A DNA stretch of 64,000 nucleotides, taken from Diplonema papillatum. Its lineage: Eukaryota; Euglenozoa; Diplonemea; Diplonemida; Diplonemidae. The notes beneath the pieces are model-generated. The model saw nothing but the letters and a program-made list of their open reading frames with translations. It did no database searches and was not told the DNA's origin. A program made the position numbers and the translations under genes. Shown piece after piece: positions 21,913 to 32,802 of this stretch (the first letter of the stretch is position 1; each line of letters starts with the position of its first letter). Where the stretch lies: contig JAPJBO010000182.1 in the NCBI GenBank assembly GCA_030068145.1, forward strand, positions 1 to 64,000, read 5' to 3'.

Positions 21913-22674
21913 CTGCAAGACGCTGACTTCGACGACGACGGGGCACGTGGGCTGGTCGTACGAGTATTTCCGGCCGAATGCACGGACCGAGTTCGCGATG
22001 CGGGCGCAGTTGCTGTAGCTGAGCTGTTCGTTCTTGTTGCCGACCTGCACGTCGACGTACAGCAGCAGCGGACACCCGAAGAACGGCAGCCACCGCAGCC
22101 ACGAGTTCAGGTTCATGAGGAACCCTTGCAGGTCCGCCGTCTGAGGGTCCAACCCCAAAGACCGCGCCACCTCTTTTTCGACGACAACCTTCTTCCCCGG
22201 CTCCACGTTGACCACCACCTTCACGACGCCCCTCCGCCCTGCTATCGCCCTCTCGATCGTGGTAGACTTGCCGACGCCGTTCGGCCCCAGGAACAGCATG
22301 AACGACCGTTTCTTGCCCTGCGATATCTCGTCGCCGGTTACCATCCAGTAGTCGATAAGCGATTTGATGGCCTTTTCCGAGCTGAAAAGGCAGCCTTTCC
22401 GGTCGATCCAGACCTCGGGGGCCCGGGAGACCGTGGTGGAGATCTTCCACAGGGGGTACCAAGGGAACACGACGTACAAGTAGCTGGCCAGGGCCGCCAA
22501 GCAGACGACCGCGAGCTTCTTCGGCTTGAGCAGGTTCCCCGTGCCGAGGACCATCGCCCAGCCCCGCTTCTCCGGCCCACACTCCGCAGCGGTAGGGCCC
22601 GCCGCCGACGCCTGCCTGCGCCGGCAGGAGAGCAGCACTCGTGAAGGGCGCATTCTCAGGGCGTGCCGCAGCAT
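21913..22674 (-). CDS. Membrane-anchored P-loop NTPase, first exon
   Basis: The frame runs 254 codons from ATG 22674 to a CAG|GTCTCG donor (21913/21912). Residues 1-25 are Arg-rich and Ser/Ala-rich with no acids, like an organellar targeting sequence. Residues 54-74 (LAVVCLAALASYLYVVFPW) form one membrane segment. Walker A GPNGVGKST is at 130-138, preceded by SFMLFL. CPLLLYVDV at 201-209 is a likely Walker B strand, and CPVVVEVSV at 245-252 a following core strand. It should bind and hydrolyse ATP or GTP while fixed to a membrane, perhaps the mitochondrial one. Specific family unresolved; AAA-like or STAND-like folds are possible. The frame beyond the donor runs into family D copies, so downstream exons are missing from view. 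High third-position GC supports coding. Confidence 0.7.
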
Positions 22675-22904
22675 CGGTTTTTCCTTCCCCTATATGTGAT
22701 TCCTTTCTTTCTTTCTTTTTTTTTTTTTTTTTTTTGCTTCTTTTGATGATGACCTGTGTTTTCTTCCTTTCGTCTCGCTTCCTGCGTTCCCTCAAAGAAC
22801 TTCATTCCTTGCCGCTGAAGTCTAGCACTTTCTTGAGGCTAACAAGTCGGGCGCTTTCGGTCAGCATTCCCAAACTGAGTGCCTCGTGCTAGCAAAGGAG
22901 TTAA

Positions 22905-23162
22905 CCAGCATGGCTCGTCGAGGGAATACGGGACTCTCACCCTCTGTGGATACCCCATTCCAGGAGACTTACCTCGACGCCAGTTGTGTCCCCAAGCAGC
23001 TTGCGCCACATTCCGGATACCCGTACACGGCGGGCTCTCCGTGACATCGTGCTGCAAGCAGTGAAGCAGGACGGGAGAGCACTCGAGTACGCTGATGAAT
23101 CCCTGAAGAAAGACCGTGACATCGTGCTGCAAGCAGAGCAGCCTTCTCGTGCGCAGGCCTGA
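22905..23162 (+). CDS. DUF4116 repeat protein, C-terminal exon
   Basis: An open plus frame of 85 codons after TAA 22902 ends at TGA 23160-23162. The second half has the DUF4116 pattern: RALRDIVLQAVKQDGRALEY, ADESLKKDRDIVLQA. That is one full repeat and the start of the next. DUF4116 repeats (D-R-x-V-V/I-L-x-A-V-K-Q-x-G-x-A-L-x-x-A) are known as tandem helical repeats of unknown role, common in some protists and algae. The frame stops soon after the second DRDIVLQA, so this is either the natural C terminus or a truncation. A decayed relative lies at 36076-36187. The start is arbitrary: there is no ATG, so it is an exon fragment. Confidence 0.6.
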   Translation, partial: PAWLVEGIRDSHPLWIPHSRRLTSTPVVSPSSLRHIPDTRTRRALRDIVLQAVKQDGRALEYADESLKKDRDIVLQAEQPSRAQA

Positions 23163-23479
23163 ACAGCCAACCGGGGGAGTGTTTGTGCGGTCGTTTGTGC
23201 GGTCGGGTTTTCCCCTTACTGTTTTGCATTTACACCCGCGATACGGGAGTTGCACACCATTCATTCACTCCCGCAAACGCGGAACTACTACACCCCGCAA
23301 TGCAGGAGGGCAGCACCTTCGCATTTTGGTGCTAAATACTGGCGAGTTCGGGTCTATTTTTTGCGGAAAATCACTCCCGCACTTTTTTCACTCCCGCATT
23401 CACTCCCCCAACCGGTGGGGGAGGCCGCCGTGTAGAACACCGGTCCAGGCTTGGGCTCTGCCCCTGCTGTTCACTCGCC

Positions 23480-24775
23480 GTTAAGACGGGCTGCTCCACT
23501 GCTCGTCTGCGTGTGGGCTGCTTTGTACACGGGCTGCTCCACTGCTCGTCTGCGTGTGGGCTGCTTTGTACACGGGCTGCTCCACTGCTCGTCTGCGTGT
23601 GGGCTGCTTTGTACACGGGCTGCTCCACTGCTCGTCTGCGTGTGGGCTGCTTTGTACACGGGCTGCTCCACTGCTCGTCTGCGTGTGGGCTGCTTTGTAC
23701 ACGGGCTGCTCCACTGCTCGTCTGCGTGTGGGCTGCTTTGTACACGGGCTGCTCCACTGCTCGTCTGCGTGTGGGCTGCTTTGTACACGGGCTGCTCCAC
23801 TGCTCGTCTGCGTGTGGGCTGCTTTGTACACGGGCTGCTCCACTGCTCGTCTGCGTGTGGGCTGCTTTGTACACGGGCTGCTCCACTGCTCGTCTGCGTG
23901 TGGGCTGCTTTGTACACGGGCTGCTCCACTGCTCGTCTGCGTGTGGGCTGCTTTGTACACGGGCTGCTCCACTGCTCGTCTGCGTGTGGGCTGCTTTGTA
24001 CACGGGCTGCTCCACTGCTCGTCTGCGTGTGGGCTGCTTTGTACACGGGCTGCTCCACTGCTCGTCTGCGTGTGGGCTGCTTTGTACACGGGCTGCTCCA
24101 CTGCTCGTCTGCGTGTGGGCTGCTTTGTACACGGGCTGCTCCACTGCTCGTCTGCGTGTGGGCTGCTTTGTACACGGGCTGCTCCACTGCTCGTCTGCGT
24201 GTGGGCTGCTTTGTACACGGGCTGCTCCACTGCTCGTCTGCGTGTGGGCTGCTTTGTACACGGGCTGCTCCACTGCTCGTCTGCGTGTGGGCTGCTTTGT
24301 ACACGGGCTGCTCCACTGCTCGTCTGCGTGTGGGCTGCTTTGTACACGGGCTGCTCCACTGCTCGTCTGCGTGTGGGCTGCTTTGTACACGGGCTGCTCC
24401 ACTGCTCGTCTGCGTGTGGGCTGCTTTGTACACGGGCTGCTCCACTGCTCGTCTGCGTGTGGGCTGCTTTGTACACGGGCTGCTCCACTGCTCGTCTGCG
24501 TGTGGGCTGCTTTGTACACGGGCTGCTCCACTGCTCGTCTGCGTGTGGGCTGCTTTGTACACGGGCTGCTCCACTGCTCGTCTGCGTGTGGGCTGCTTTG
24601 TACACGGGCTGCTCCACTGCTCGTCTGCGTGTGGGCTGCTTTGTACACGGGCTGCTCCACTGCTCGTCTGCGTGTGGGCTGCTTTGTACACGGGCTGCTC
24701 CACTGCTCGTCTGCGTGTGGGCTGCTTTGTACACGGGCTGCTCCACTGCTCGTCTGCGTGTGGGCTGCTTTGTAC
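23480..24775. repeat. Homogeneous 43-bp minisatellite at a splice donor
   Basis: About 30 essentially identical 43-bp units (ACGGGCTGCTCCACTGCTCG, TCTGCGTGTGGGCTGCTTTG, TAC). The array begins exactly at the GT of the donor of the minus-strand exon 25119-24776. In minus sense each unit starts GTACAAAGC and contains CACACGCAG, so it carries GT and AG signals. The 421-635-codon frames across it on both strands are the repeat translated (43 is not a multiple of 3, so all frames stay open). Confidence 0.95.
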
Positions 24776-25119
24776 CCGTTCCCTTCCAGCCAGTCGATTC
24801 GGGACATCCGGAAGTACGTCATGTACTGCAGGGCGGAGTCGGCCTTGATTTGGCCCGAGGCCAGCTTGCGGTTCACTCACATCAAGAAGGCCGCTTCGTC
24901 CGACAGAGTGGAATCGAAGCAGCAAGCCTGCTCGGCGTACCTCTGCGCACGACTCATCACAGACAGCATGACGGGGGTGCTCTTGTACCGCTTCTCGATC
25001 CGACCCCGCTGAATCTGCTCTTCCCTTTTCTGCGTTTCGACGCTGTGGTCCGTCGTGTCGTTGCAGGGACTGCATGAATTGAAGGCAGCCAAGTCCGGGT
25101 TTACGCCGCATTGCATCGC
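24776..25119 (-). pseudogene. Exon with an in-frame TGA, function unknown
   Basis: The exon follows the acceptor GGAACGCAG (25120) and ends at AACGG|GTACAA (24776/24775). It is open for 80 codons, with SCSPCNDTTDHSVETQKREE, RIEKRYKSTPVMLSVMSRAQ and YAEQACCFDSTLSDEAAFLM. It then has TGA at 24879-24877 and continues in the same frame with strongly coding-like VNRKLASGQIKADSALQYMT, YFRMSRIDWLEGNG. A single C-to-T change of CGA to TGA would explain it. The TGA also lies inside a perfect GTGAGT donor motif, so a shortened exon is the alternative. No known domain recognised. Confidence 0.5.
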
Positions 25120-25264
25120 CTGCGTTCCCGGACACGGCTTTGTTCAGCAAAGCGAAAGAAGGGAGAGGCGGAAACTGGTGCAACGCAACAAACGGAGATG
25201 AGACGAACGATTTCGGTGCCTGAAAAAAAAAAGAAAAAGGGAGAAACTCGACTCGTTTGCGGAC

Positions 25265-25465
25265 GGGAGGGAGGGGATTGCAAGAACGTGCTTGGAATGG
25301 GTATGTGCTCAACACTGCACTGGTCCCGTCTGCGCCGTGTTTCGGTCCTTTAAGCCATGGACACATAAGGCGGACCATCAGCGAGGAACCTGAGTGTCTG
25401 CAGACAGGTGAATCTGGTGGGCGGGGCCAGGCGGCTGTTCGTAGCTCGTCGTCACAGCCAGGTCA
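25265..25465 (+). repeat. Family E dispersed repeat
   Basis: G-run head, then GATTGCAAGAACGTGCTTGG, GGACACATAAGGCGGACCAT, and the GTAGCTCGTCGTCACAGCC end. Best match is the copies at 49300 and 49800. Confidence 0.85.
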
Positions 25466-25514
25466 GGGGGGAGGTGCAAGACCCATTGTGACCCCTGTCC
25501 AGAAACCCCCCATT

Positions 25515-25735
25515 TTCACAATTCTTTTGGCTTCAGCACCTGCTTTTGTAGGAAATACCTGAAGATGCTGCCTGTTGCAAAATGGCAAATAATGACCCAT
25601 CCGGTGTCACATAGCGAATGGCAGGCATAGTGTGGTACTCATCGGCATGCCGATGACCTCACTGTCGCAACAATATTCCAGTGGCAAAGGAGGGATGCGT
25701 GCTGTAGCCCACACATGAAATACAGGTACATCTAC
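25515..25735 (-). repeat. Family B repeat, reversed, split by a palindromic MITE
   Basis: The reversed B sequence (GCACCTGCTTTTGTAGGAAA ... TGTAGCCCACACATG) is interrupted at 25590-25681. A second reversed B copy, uninterrupted, follows at 25815-25945 and shows the intact site GCAAAATGGCAAAGGAGG. Confidence 0.8.
25590..25681 (-). mobile_element. Palindromic MITE, long form
   Basis: A 92-bp insertion centred on TCATCGGCATGCCGATGA with outer arms AGTG/CACT. It is flanked by TGGCAAA (25583-25589 and 25682-25688), a 7-bp target duplication. It shares GTCACATAGCGAATGGC and GGCATAGTGTGGTACTCAT with the copy near 38489-38575. Confidence 0.7.
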
Positions 25736-26319
25736 GTCGTCACAGCCACGTCAGGGGGGAGGTACGAGACCTATTGTGACCCCTGTCCAGGAACCTCCCA
25801 TTTTCACAATTCTTTTGGTTTCAGCACCTGCTTTGTAGGAAATACTTGAGGATGCTGCCAGTTGCAAAATGGCAAAGGAGGGATGTGAGCTGTAGCCCAC
25901 ACAAAATACAGGTACATCTAGGTTTGGTGACGTCCCTTTCTTGCCTCCTTCAAAATAAGCGCAAGGCAGCCCCTCGAGTATTTCTGTGGCATGACGCGTG
26001 CAAAGAGGTAGTCTGTAGCGGCTTGTGCAGTCTATCGTCACAGACTACTACTACTTGGCAGCATTCATTCCAGCGGGCCTGGCAACCCTCAGCTACCTCA
26101 GAAAGGCCACTAAGCCACCCCGAGTAAATTTGTGCTTCTTTCAAAGAGCGCGTGGTGCTCGGACCACTGGAGGCTTTGTTTTAGAGTTACCTACCCCACC
26201 CCGTGCATAAGATGGATGAAAAACTCGGGTTTTGGCGGTATCCATCTTAATCAAGGGGTTTTGGCTATCCATCATATGCACGGGGGGGGAAAATCTTAGT
26301 TTCGTGTTCAGGCGCGGGG

Positions 26320-26441
26320 GGAAAATGTTTCTTGGGTTTGAAGAGCGCGTGGTGCTTGCACCACTGAGGCCAGGTTATTTAACCGCGGATTTAGTGAAGG
26401 ATTGTTCAGGAAACGGTCGCGAGCGAAACCCGACCAGGGGG
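26320..26441 (+). ncRNA. Family I: conserved 117-bp structured element, copy 1
   Basis: Starts TGTTTCTTGGGTTTGAAGAG and ends GCGAAACCCGACCAGG. Contains hairpin GTGGTG-CTTG-CACCAC, GGTT-ATTT-AACC, and GGTCG...CGACC pairing. It differs from the copy at 48645 at essentially one loop base, although the flanking DNA is unrelated. A third partial copy near 26138-26170 keeps the GTGGTG/CCAC stem. It also happens to be open on the plus strand (FLGFEERVVLAPLRPGYLT). RNA gene, small element, or coding piece: undecided. Confidence 0.35.
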
Positions 26442-26860
26442 GGGGCATGATACTAAGCCTGAGACCCAAAACGAAGTTGCTAACCCTGGGTGGGGGGGGG
26501 TACCCCCCCCCCCCCCCCCCCCCCCCCCTCCTGGTGCAACCCACTGTGGACCTACTGTGGGACCCACCTTAGCTAAATTCTCTAAGGTGAAATGGTGGAA
26601 AAAGTGGGTCAAATTTTTTTTTTCGAGTGCTTTTTTGGGAGGATTTGGGCCAAAAAAAAAATTTTTTTTTCTTGGTCGCTGCTGAGGAAACCACCTTAGA
26701 GCGGTCACCACCCTGCTGCACACAGGCCCTGCAAGGGGGGGGGGGTGTTTAGGGGGGTACCCACCCACCCCTCGTTGCCGTCCGGCTGACAACGATGCCG
26801 AGTTTAGGGGCCTTAGCATCAGCACTGGGGGGGGGGGGGGGGGGGGGGGGGTAGTTTTTT
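26442..26860. other. Homopolymer-rich tract
   Basis: A G-run meets a C-run as GGGGGGGGGTACCCCCCC... at 26491-26528. A G-run of about 24 lies at 26827-26850. T- and A-runs lie at 26617-26665. No gene. Long G-runs precede families D and E elsewhere too. Confidence 0.7.
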
Positions 26861-26861
26861 T

Positions 26862-26927
26862 ACATAAGCGCCAGCTTGAAAGGAAATGCTCGACGATGCT
26901 GCCTGACAAAGAACAGAAGGGATCTGG
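26862..26927 (-). repeat. Family A repeat, reversed, 3' part only
   Basis: TTTTTTACATAAGCGCCAGC and GAAATGCTCGACGATGCTGC form the tail half of family A. It abuts the exon copy at 26928 without a gap and has therefore replaced that copy's upstream part. Confidence 0.75.
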
Positions 26928-28770
<1,843 letters not shown>

Positions 28771-28904
28771 GGAACGGCGCAGGCGGTGTGCTCTGAGAGA
28801 CAGAGAGAGAAGAGGCAGAGTTAGAATAGAGCATCTATTTGGTATCGGAAAGTAGGTGCGAGATCAGGCGAACCTTGTGCGCTAGCTTCGTTTAACCGTG
28901 AATC

Positions 28905-29482
28905 TAAGTACGTGCACTCGGCTAAAGGCCGCGCGGGGCGAGACTGGAGGCAGCTGTTAAAGTTCGGGAAACAGTAAAGTTCGGGCGCAGCTAAGTTTGG
29001 GTGGTGCAAATTTCTGGTGAACCAAAGTTTGGGCGAAGCAAAGTTCGGGCGCAGCTGAGTTCGGGCGAAGCAAAGTTCGGGCGAAGCTAAGTTCCAGTGA
29101 ACCAAAGTTCGGGAGCAGCTGAGTTCAGGCGAGGCTAAGTTCTGGTGAAGCAAAGCAAAGCAAGTTCGGGCGAAGCAAAGTTCGGGCGAAGCCAAGTTCG
29201 GGTTCTGGTGATGCTGAGTTCGGCGTGTGGTAGCAAGTTTAGCCTGTGTTGGCAAGTTCGGCGCCAGTGCCCGGGGGGGAGACTCCCGACTCCGTTTCCC
29301 GTGGTGACCCAAATACCGCGAGATACTGAGAAACTCCGCAAAAAACACAACTTTCGGGCACATTGGACCCCGAAACGCAACAACCCTCGAAAACAATCTT
29401 CGACCGAAAAAGTGCGATGGGCGGGGTTCGAACCCGGGCCTACCGGCCTGAAGGCCGACGCCCGCTCACTCTGCCACCCGTA
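28905..29482 (-). mobile_element. tRNA-headed satellite element, copy 2
   Basis: On the minus strand it has a tRNA-like head (29482-29412), a core with CGAAGATTGTTTTCGAGGG and CCAATGTGCCCGAAAG, degenerate 16-bp units (GAACTTTGCTTCGCCC and variants) at 29240-28960, and the tail GAACTTTAACAGCTGCC, CAGTCTCGCC and a GC hairpin. Same order as copy 1, with a shorter and more diverged body. Confidence 0.6.
29412..29482 (-). tRNA. tRNA-like sequence with A- and B-box matches
   Basis: On the minus strand it has TGGCAGAGTGAGCGGGC (A-box-like), a 5-bp hairpin CGGCC-TTCA-GGCCG in the anticodon-arm position, and the B-box GGGTTCGAACCC. The acceptor arms (CGGGTGG / CCATCG) pair poorly, and the anticodon loop has only 4 nt, so it is not a working tRNA. 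It fits a Pol III promoter derived from a tRNA, as in SINE heads. Confidence 0.4.
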
Positions 29483-29494
29483 TGCATTTTGGCA

Positions 29495-29790
29495 GGGGAA
29501 ATACTCGACGTAGCTGCTTCGACTCCGAATGAAAGGGGGGAAATATAGAGGTAAGGGGCAAACACAACACAAACAGAATCAAGATTTGTTCTTCGCTTAC
29601 ACCACCGTGTGTTGTTTTCTCACTCAGGACTTTGACCTGTTGTGTTTGTGTGATTTGTCGTGTAGGGGTAGACCCGCATGACCTCACGTCCGTTCAACAC
29701 GTGGTTCGGTAGTTACAGCACTTGGGATCCCTTCTGTTCTTTGTCGGGCAGCATCGTCGAGCATTTCCTTTCAAGCTGGCGCTTATGTAA
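29495..29790 (+). repeat. Family A SINE-like repeat (full length)
   Basis: From AATACTCGACGTAGCTGC to GCTGGCGCTTATGTAAAA plus A-run, nearly identical to the copies at 12985 and 50405. It begins within ~20 bp of the tRNA-like head of the preceding element. Confidence 0.9.
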
Positions 29791-29799
29791 AAAAAATCT

Positions 29800-29905
29800 T
29801 GCTCCGCACTATTATCTAGTTCAGAAACTATACACTTTCGCAACATTAAAAGCCGGGTTGGCTCGAATAGAGGCTATTCACATTACATGTGCATAGGACC
29901 TCCAG
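29800..29905 (-). repeat. Family L block, inverted partner of 36823-36920
   Basis: GCTCCGCACTATTATCTAG, GGTTGGCTCGAATAGAGGC and AGGACCTCCAGTTTCG occur here. The reverse complement lies at 36823-36920, and part of it again at 37098-37132. Confidence 0.8.
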
Positions 29906-30830
29906 TTTCGAATAAACAGGGCCTACCCCAAATTATCGCTTTCATTTCATAAACCCTGTGACCGTTATTGTCTTCACCGTTTCTGCCACCGCAACCTTCC
30001 CGAGAGAAGAGGCAGGGGGCTGGGAGAGATAGAAAGAGACGTTAGAGTGCAGGGACCATCTCTCCGGGGAGTTTCCGGTCTCCTCGCTTCTTTCCGCCTG
30101 CAGCTACGGCGGGCATAAGTCGCTCCGGAGGCGCGCTGAAGGTTGCGGCTCTGCTACAGTATGACCTAATTATCCAAGCTTGTCCGGTAGTTTACACAAC
30201 CGTCCAAGTCCAGATTGCTGGGTCTTTGATAGAGTGAAGACTCGCTTGACGGACAATCGTTCAGTTGAGCGGATGATGCAACCTCTCAACACACGCTGGC
30301 CCACGCTTCTGCTGGGTCGTGATTTCTTGGGTTGGATATGTGCACCTGGGGAGCACGGACACGTAGGCAGGGCTTACGCTCCACGTGTGGAACGTGTGGA
30401 TTTCCACACGCTAATTCTTTTTGGATTTCGTTCCCCCACGTGTGGATCCACAGGTACCACATGTGGATTTTGATTTATTGGTCCACATGCAGGGGAGTCC
30501 AGGCCCACTAGTGGTCAAGGCCGCACAGCCAGGTGTCGCCAAGTCCAGTAGCTACCTAGCGACGCTATTTTTTTTTTCTTGCCGTCGCACATACGGGGAA
30601 AGATTTTTTCTCCCTCGAACCTTAAGCGCCCACATGTGGACCACACGTATTTTCTCTGAGACCGAAAACGGAGAGCGTAAGCCCTGCACGTAGGTTCCCC
30701 CCGCGCTTTCTAACGTTATTCGGTGGCGGCGCGGAGTTGCAGGGGCCGGCGGGTGAACTCGCATCGCGGGGGATCGCCGTCTCGTAGGGCTGCGGGCCCT
30801 GTTCTTCTTTGCGACTGCTGGTGGGAAACT
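29906..30830. other. Unassigned region with CACGTGTGG palindromic cluster
   Basis: At 30380-30480 short palindromes cluster (CCACGTGTGG, TGTGGATCCACA, CCACATGTGG), partly shared with 36785-36815 and 38295-38325. A plus frame at 30180-30473 (97 codons) has no recognisable motif. No gene is supported. Confidence 0.4.
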
Positions 30831-30839
30831 TCAGTCTTT

Positions 30840-31154
30840 GCAAAAGCACCTGCTTTGTAAGAAATACTTGAGGGTATGCCCCACGCGCCGCCCTTGACGA
30901 TGGCCTGGCTGATGAACCGGCTTGTTTCCTTCGGTTGCACCAAGTCTTTTATTCTTATTTGACCCCCCCTTATTATTATTCGCCGACAAAGCTGGGCCAA
31001 AAAGATTTGTTTTTTTCCGGGTGTGTGCTTTTTTTCCCTCCTCCCCATGTATCGGTGCCAGCTGCAAAAGATCAAAAAGGGGAAATGTGCTGTAGCCCAC
31101 ACGAAACACAGGTGAATCTGGGTTTAGTGGCGGGCGTAAGCGTCCAACAAAAAT
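30840..31154 (-). repeat. Family B pieces, reversed
   Basis: A tail piece lies at 30845-30875 (AAAAGCACCTGCTTTGTAAG). A main part with GCTGCAAAAGATCAAAAAGG and GGCGGGCGTAAGCGTCCAAC lies at 31060-31154. A ~180-bp stretch of unrelated sequence separates them. The second piece abuts the end of the exon 31372-31155. Confidence 0.65.
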
Positions 31155-31372
31155 GCCGAAGCAACTCGATAGGTCGGGCGCGGTGAGCTGGGTGAAGAGG
31201 GCGGTAGGGACTGAGGTCCCATCCCTTCTTTCATTCACCGCCGACAACCGCCGATTCGCGGCGGTCCCGCGAAGGGAATGCCCCAGCGGATACACGCGTT
31301 CAGCGTCGTCCCAGCGGTCCTTGGAGTAAACTGCTTCCATGCCGCTTAACATCATTTCCGTCCTGCTTCCAG
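31155..31372 (-). CDS. Exon of unknown protein
   Basis: After the acceptor CCGTTTTGCAG (31374-31373) the frame reads GSRTEMMLSGMEAVYSKDRW, DDAERVYPLGHSLRGTAANR, RLSAVNERRDGTSVPTALFT, QLTAPDLSSCFG for about 72 codons with strong third-position G/C. It then enters family B without a visible donor, so its 3' end seems lost to the repeat insertion. No domain recognised. It may belong with the EF-hand gene region on the same strand, but nothing proves it. Confidence 0.45.
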
Positions 31373-31510
31373 CTGCAAAACGGGGCGGTGTGTGGTTCCC
31401 TGCATTGCCGGCGCACCCAGGCAGCGTAAAGCGCTGTAAAAACGGGGGTTTGCCTGGAGGTTTCTTCGTGTTTTTTTGCAGATGCTTTGAGATATCTTTG
31501 TGATGCTTTC

Positions 31511-31781
31511 TTGGTATCAGAGAAAGCCTGTTACACGGGAGCCAAGCTTCACGTGTCCGGCGGTACTGCAGAGCCACGGGCCTACGGGTCCAGTGGCTAC
31601 CGACTTCCCAACTGAAGCATCAAGGCGTTGCGCACCTTGGGGCTTGGCGCTCGCGCTGATCACAAGCTCGTCGAGACGGTCAGCCGCAGGGCAGAGTGGA
31701 CGGGGTTGTAGCACTGTGCTGCCTCCGCCTCAAGCTTTGCAAGCTGTGGTTGCCTTTTTCTTTTTTCTTTTTCTTCTTGTC
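31511..31781 (-). mobile_element. 271-bp insertion with 8-bp duplication, carrying an exon copy
   Basis: The insert is bounded by ATGCTTTC at 31503-31510 and 31782-31789. On the minus strand it starts with an A/G-rich run (GACAAGAAGAAAAAG), then the acceptor AACCACAG and the exon copy 31743-31660. No inverted termini. It may be a retroposed or transduced segment. Confidence 0.6.
31660..31743 (-). pseudogene. Truncated paralog of the 13600-13785 exon
   Basis: After ACCACAG (31745-31744) the frame reads LAKLEAEAAQCYNPVHSALR, LTVSTSL, then TGA. It matches the first 27 residues of the plus-strand exon at 13600 (AKLESEAAQCHNPVRSALRL). The stop removes the rest, although further minus-strand sequence to about 31560 stays GC-rich. 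Confidence 0.6.
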
Positions 31782-32011
31782 ATGCTTTCAGTCGTCTTCT
31801 CAACCATGGTTAAGTGCGCAAGCTGAACGTGCGTCGGGGAACACCGGCTACCTTGCAAGATAAGAATACCTGCCCTGGAAAGAAGCCCCTTCTCCTCGCG
31901 GGGTAAGCACCCTTGCAGGGGAGCTATTCCGTGTGCTTCCATGCAGAAGGACACTGGGCCTTTTGAAAAGGCCAGGGAAGTCGGCTGAACCGGGAGCCAC
32001 CGGAGAAGGTG

Positions 32012-32286
32012 CGTATCTCTTGACGTGAGCTTCTTCGAGAATTCCTCGTAGTTTATGTCGCCGTCCCTTTCCTTCACTCCGGCCTCGCGTATCATTTCGT
32101 CCACTTCGATGTCGTCAAACTTCTCGGAGCGGACAAAATTCTCTCTTCTCTTCTACGAGGACGTGAGCTTCTTCGAGAATTCCTCGTAGTTGATGTCGTT
32201 GTCCCTTCCCTTCACTCCGGCCTCGCGTATCATTTCGTCAACTTGTCGTCGAACTTCTCGGTGCAGACCAAGTTCTCTCTTCTCTT
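32012..32286 (-). pseudogene. Two partial tandem copies of the EF-hand gene end
   Basis: 32161-32286 and 32027-32130 each repeat the last ~110 nt of the gene at 32287 ([28 protein letters not shown]), with small changes (GRDNDIN; KERDGDIN) and a short deletion in the nearer copy. They lack the rest of the gene and lie directly downstream. Confidence 0.8.
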
Positions 32287-32745
32287 CTACGTGGACGTGA
32301 GCTTCTTCGAGAACTCCTCGTAGTTTATGTCGCCGTCCCTTCCCTTCACTCCGGCCTCGCGTATCATTTCGTCCACTTCGATGTCGTCGAACTTCTCGCC
32401 TAGGGCGGTCATGATGTGCCTCATGTCCGCAGTGTGGATAGTGCCCTTCCCGTCTTTGTCGAACACGCGAAACGCCTCCGTGATCTCCTGCTCACGGTTG
32501 GTGATCGAGCCTTCCGCCAGTTGCAGGAAGGAGTTGTAGTGCACGACGCCTGTTCCCATAGGGTCTGCTTTCTGGTACAGTTCACTCACCTCTGTGTCCG
32601 AAGGGTTCTGGCCCAGCGCCCGGATAAGCGTTGGAAGCTCGCTGGTGGCTATCGTGTTGTCGGCTACTTGGCGCGCCCTACAAGACAGTTCGCTGAACAG
32701 CGTCCAGATCTCGAGCAGGTCCTGCTGGTCATCTTCTGCCCCCAT
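32287..32745 (-). CDS. Calmodulin-like EF-hand protein
   Basis: The complete frame is 152 codons, ATG 32745 to TAG 32289-32287, close to calmodulin length (149). Four EF-hand positions can be traced. EF1 (about 20-35) and EF2 (about 60-72, [11 protein letters not shown]) have lost most ligand residues. EF3 (96-107, [12 protein letters not shown]) is canonical except Asp instead of Glu at position 12. EF4 (about 132-144, [13 protein letters not shown]) lacks the first ligands. It therefore probably binds one calcium, or works mainly as a light chain or adaptor. Upstream, about 60 bp above the ATG, a family C copy abuts an AG, so a 5' UTR intron is possible. Two partial copies of its end follow. 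Confidence 0.75.
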   Translation of the reverse strand: MGAEDDQQDLLEIWTLFSELSCRARQVADNTIATSELPTLIRALGQNPSDTEVSELYQKADPMGTGVVHYNSFLQLAEGSITNREQEITEAFRVFDKDGKGTIHTADMRHIMTALGEKFDDIEVDEMIREAGVKGRDGDINYEEFSKKLTST

Positions 32746-32802
32746 CGTCCCCTCGTGCTAATTGGTGTCCTCTCTCTTTTTCTTTTTGTTAAGGCACCTG
32801 TT

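Larger units (their letters stand above)
31435..31830 (-). repeat. Family F repeat split by an insertion
   Basis: Left part 31435-31510, right part 31782-31830 (with CAACCATGGTTAAG). In family F the ATGCTTTC octamer occurs once; here it occurs on both sides of 31511-31781. Confidence 0.8.

Noticed and set aside
21800-22795. 331-codon ORF overlapping the P-loop gene
   Set aside because: Shadow frame; the 297-codon frame carries the Walker A motif, TM segment and splice donor.
23371-25378. Very long ORFs (421-635 codons) on both strands
   Set aside because: They are translations of the 43-bp minisatellite; every frame stays open because the unit lacks stops and 43 is not a multiple of 3.
29412-29482. 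Functional tRNA gene
   Set aside because: Acceptor stem mispaired and anticodon loop of 4 nt; better seen as a tRNA-derived promoter head.
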